Positions 53,501 through 64,000 of a stretch of DNA of 64,000 nucleotides are shown here, piece after piece (positions within the stretch are counted from its first letter, which is position 1; every line of letters starts with the position of its first letter). The stretch spans positions 8,166,443 to 8,230,442 of the forward strand of contig JASKMD010000029.1 in NCBI GenBank assembly GCA_030144725.1, given 5' to 3'. The position numbers were made by a program, and so were the translations under genes. The notes below the pieces were generated by a model that was given only the letters and a program-made list of their open reading frames with translations, had not been told where the DNA came from and ran no database searches. Source of the DNA: Haematococcus lacustris. Taxonomy: Eukaryota > Chlorophyta > Chlorophyceae > Chlamydomonadales > Haematococcaceae.

Positions 53501-56500
53501 GGACTCATGTGCATGGGCTCCAGTGACCAGAGGATTGCATGCTCACCTGCATAAAGTGTCGGGTGGGATGCCAGCGCCACTCCACATGCCTTGGCCAGCA
53601 AAGCAGTCATGGTCACTCCCTGCATGAAGACCACACAACAGCACAGTTCAAATGTAACAAGCAGGGCGGCTTAGCGGGCTCAGCAGGCTGGCCAAGCCTG
53701 CTTGGGACTAGGCAGCTGGGTGCTGAGGTGAGGTAGGGCTCCTGAGCTGGAGGTGTCCATCGCATGGTGGAGGCTGCCAGGCTGGATTGGCAGGTCAAGC
53801 AACAAGGCAGGCTAGGGACAAGCTGACTCTTGTGGCGACCTAAGTGGTGCCACACAACAGCGTAAATGACCACGCCAACCATAAGCTGTGGAGGCCATCC
53901 TGTGTCACACATTCTCAAACCTCAGTGACATCCTGTGTGACATCCTCTGTCACACATCCTCAGATGATGCCATATAATGATGATGATGTCAGGACAGTAT
54001 CAGCAGCCTGCTGGAGATGGGAGCCCTCGAAACCTGCCGAGCCGAACCACTGACTCATGCAGTGGAATGGAGTGACCTGCACCATGATGATGATAATGAT
54101 GCTGGTGGTTGGCCCCTCCCTGAGCACCAGCTAGCCAGCTGCCAGGCACAGCATGGGTCAGCGGCTAACCTTAGGCTTCAGCTTTTGGTACAGCGCATCC
54201 AGCTTGTCAGTGGTGATGTCATAGGCCACACGGAACTCGGGCACCTGGCGGGTCATGTGGGAATCGATCCAGGGGTCAGCGTTGTGCTCAGATGTGTTTG
54301 TGCACTGCCACTCCTCAGGTGGGTCTGTACAGCTGGCTGTTATGGTTGTTGGCAGCAAGGGGGTTGTGACAAGTGACAGACGCGCTGGAAGAGGGGTGGT
54401 CCAATGCTACATGCCTGCCTAGTCAGCGTAAAAGCTGAATTGGTGCAGGCAGCAGTTTGGGTGGGGCCAGTGTTCCCGACCTTGTCCCTGTATCTTGGCT
54501 ATTGGCAGTGCCTGGCTACTTGGCAGGACACAGCTCCTGCTAGCCCTTGATGCCCACCAGTGAGACCCATCAGGACTTTCACCCAGGGCTGTGCTGCCAC
54601 CGCCCCTCAATGTGCTGCACCCTGTGTGCTGCTGCAGTGCGATGCTCACAGCTTACCGCTAGCGAGGCGATCATGTTCTTGTTCACCGCCTGCTGCAGAG
54701 CGGTGAAGGGCTTGGTGGTGCCGCGCAGCTGGGACACGCTGGTGGAGGCAGCAGGGGCAGCAGCAGGGGCGCGTGCCAGGGCAGCGGCTGTGGCTGCGGG
54801 TGCGGCCGGGGCTGCCACAGGGGCTGGGGCAGGGGCAGGAGCAGGGGCAGGGGCGAGGGCGGGGCCCCTGCCAGCTGCTGCCTCCACGTCAGAGGCTGTG
54901 ATGCGGCCGTTGGGTCCAGTACCACCCACCCTGGGAGCGCAGTGGCAACACAACACAGCACAGCTGGCATGGCACAGTGGCAACACAACACCCCATAGCT
55001 GGCATAGCACAGTGGCAACACAACACATCACAACCCTGTGGCAACGCAACCCAGCCACACTTGCTCTGCAGCATCGCCAACCAATCAGCATCATGCTGAA
55101 AGATGCAGGAGTGATGGTTATGCGGGGTGCAGGTGAGGATGACGTCAGTGGGCTCCATGCATGGATGCCAATAAACCCCATGGGCGGCAACGGCCCCATG
55201 GTGGATTAGCCAGTGGGTGGGGAGTGGGTGGGATGCGAGGCTGGGGCTCAGATGCCCTGCCCTGCCCTGCCCCTGCCCTTATTCAGCGCTGCCCTGCCCT
55301 GCCCTGCCCTGCCCCTGCCCTCATTCAGCGCTGCCCTGCCCTGCCCTGCCCCTGCCCTCATTCAGCGCTGCCCTGCCCTGCCCTGCCCCTGCCCTCATTC
55401 AGCGCTGCCCTGCCCTGCCCTGCCCCTGCCCTCATTCAGCGCTGCCCTGCCCTGCCCTGCCCCTGCCCTCATTCAGCGCTGCCCTGCCCTGCCCTGCCCC
55501 TGCAGTCATTTGACACTGCATTGAACCACTCATCGGGCACTGCATTGAAGTGCATTGAGAACTGCATTTGAGCGCATTGAGCACAACAGCAAGCCACACA
55601 GTGTTGACTGGGACACAGTACGCGTTGTCAGCCTCAGGCGGGCCTCCCTTGTTGATGTTTGATGTTAGGGGTGCCGTGTGGGTGTGGCATCAGCACCAGT
55701 CGAAACACACCTTGACAGATCCACCTTCAAATCCTTGGCCAGCTGCTTGGCGTAAGGCGTGGCGATGATGCGGCCGTCTGCCCTGGGAGAGGCAGCGGCT
55801 GCCACTGGAGCAGCGGCTACAGGCGCAGCCACTGGTGCTGGGGGGGCCGGGGGAGGGGGGGCTGCAGCTGCCACAGGAGCAGGGGCGGCTGCGGGGGCTG
55901 CGGGGGGCGGGGGAGGGGCTGCGGCAGCCACAGGTGTTCCGCCCAAGGACGCTGCCTTCTTCTTTGCTTCCTCAACTTCGGCCTCGGTCTCCGCGATGAA
56001 GGCGATGGCAGCACCCACATTGGCACGGTCACCCTCGGCGCTGACCACAGCTGCCAGGATGCCTTCTGCAAACGATTCCACGTCCATGTCTGCCTTGTCG
56101 GACTCCACCACCAGCAGGGCCTGAAGGCAGGCAGGCAGGCAGGCAGCACGGCGACCGTTAGCCAGCTGGCAGCCGATGAGCGTTACGGGGTTGCACACTC
56201 CTTGGTGTGCATGCCATCGCTGCAGGAACCTAGCTGCGCAGGCAAGCGCACAATGCCGCGCGAGCCATTGCGCAGTTGGTGCTGCGGTTGCGCATAAATT
56301 GTGGCTAATGCGGCAATGCTGTAGGTGATCTGCCATGTCTACGCGGGGACTTCACCTCGCCCTTCTTGACTTTATCGCCAACATTCTTGAGCCAAGACAC
56401 CACCTTGCCCTCTGCATTTGTGCCCAGAAGCGAGGCAGAGTAGAAGTGCGCTTTTGGCTAACGCTCGCAGCCATTTTATCTTATTGCCTGCTTACCCGTC

Positions 56501-56646
56501 ATTGTGCTGGACAAGGCAGGCATGAAGACTTCCTTGACCGCACGGGTGGCAGTGGGGCTGGGCCGATGCGAGCTGACCAGCGGGCATCGCCTGGCACTGG
56601 CTTGGCCGGCTTGGGAGAGCTGCGTGTTCTTCATTGAGGCCTGCAT
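50570..56646 (-). CDS. Dihydrolipoamide acetyltransferase (pyruvate dehydrogenase E2), plastid type
   Basis: Ten exons (56646-56496, 56411-56356, 56120-55711, 54930-54657, 54244-54170, 53619-53547, 53297-53197, 51713-51548, 51129-50981, 50614-50570) join in phase to 499 residues. E2 moves acetyl groups to CoA and forms the core of pyruvate dehydrogenase. The first 40 residues are an Ala/Ser/Arg-rich transit peptide. The lipoyl domain has VFMPALSSTMTEGKVVSW and the lipoylated Lys in VESDKADMDVESF. An Ala/Pro linker leads to the E3-binding domain (TPYAKQLAKDLKVDLSR, GTGPNGRITASDV). A second Ala/Pro linker leads to the catalytic domain: VPEFRVAYDITTDKLDALY, GNFTISNLGMYGV, and the active-site motif ADHRLVYGAQAAEFLQ. 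Tyr where mitochondrial E2s have Asp is, as I recall, typical of plastid E2. Algal plastid E2 (DLA2) is also known to bind RNA. Confidence 0.95.
55255..55507. repeat. 37-bp minisatellite in E2 intron
   Basis: ATTCAGCG recurs at 55281, 55323, 55360, 55397, 55434 and 55471: one 42-base step, then four steps of exactly 37 bases. Units are filled by CTGCCCTGCCCTGCCCCTGC. It lies in the intron between E2 exons 3 and 4. Confidence 0.95.
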
Positions 56647-56666
56647 CCTGATGTCGCGCTGCGAGT

Positions 56667-64000
<7,334 letters not shown>

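Overview
The window looks like nuclear DNA of a green alga of the Chlamydomonadales. The genes carry many GT-AG introns, the coding sequence is GC-rich, and TGTAA sits 60-100 bases after several stop codons, which is the polyadenylation signal of that group. A nuclear gene for the chloroplast Rieske protein PetC is present, Pro- and Gln-rich disordered proteins are common, and simple repeats are abundant. Species is inferred only to this level.

Layout: 1-738 is a 10-bp minisatellite. 2238-3405 holds an N-terminal fragment that resembles a Fanzor/TnpB gene and ends in a large palindrome. 4562-9516 is a secreted CAP/PR-1 protein gene (+). 10765-12513 is a 5'-truncated LINE (-). 12844-18063 (-) is an RRM protein resembling nucleolar protein 8, divergent from 18180-25251 (+), a very large Pro/Gln-rich protein with a WASP/SCAR-like C-terminal end. 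26140-29451 (-) is the rRNA-processing factor RRP36, divergent from 29767-34239 (+), an AAA ATPase of the katanin/VPS4 type. 34656-37300 is a transposon graveyard. 37623-38788 (+) is petC. About 40485-48542 (+) is a PLATZ zinc-binding protein with a giant disordered tail. 50570-56646 (-) is a plastid-type dihydrolipoamide acetyltransferase (pyruvate dehydrogenase E2), head-to-head with a mitochondrial-carrier-family gene (+) that starts at 56667 or 56823 and runs off the right end.

Exon joins for CAP, RRP36, AAA ATPase, PetC, E2 and the carrier were worked out by hand and the codon phase closes at every junction (403, 388, 718, 206 and 499 residues for the complete ones). The other three large genes are only partly resolved.

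The main accessory theme is a family of TnpB/Fanzor-like elements, with at least five C-terminal copies, one N-terminal fragment and up to four copies of a conserved 3' tail that ends in a short hairpin. One copy, at 57871-59421, is flanked by a 15-bp direct repeat and sits in an intron of the carrier gene. All copies seen are damaged. The second theme is extreme simple repeats inside introns, including 136 CACCCT units followed by 133 CACCCG units.
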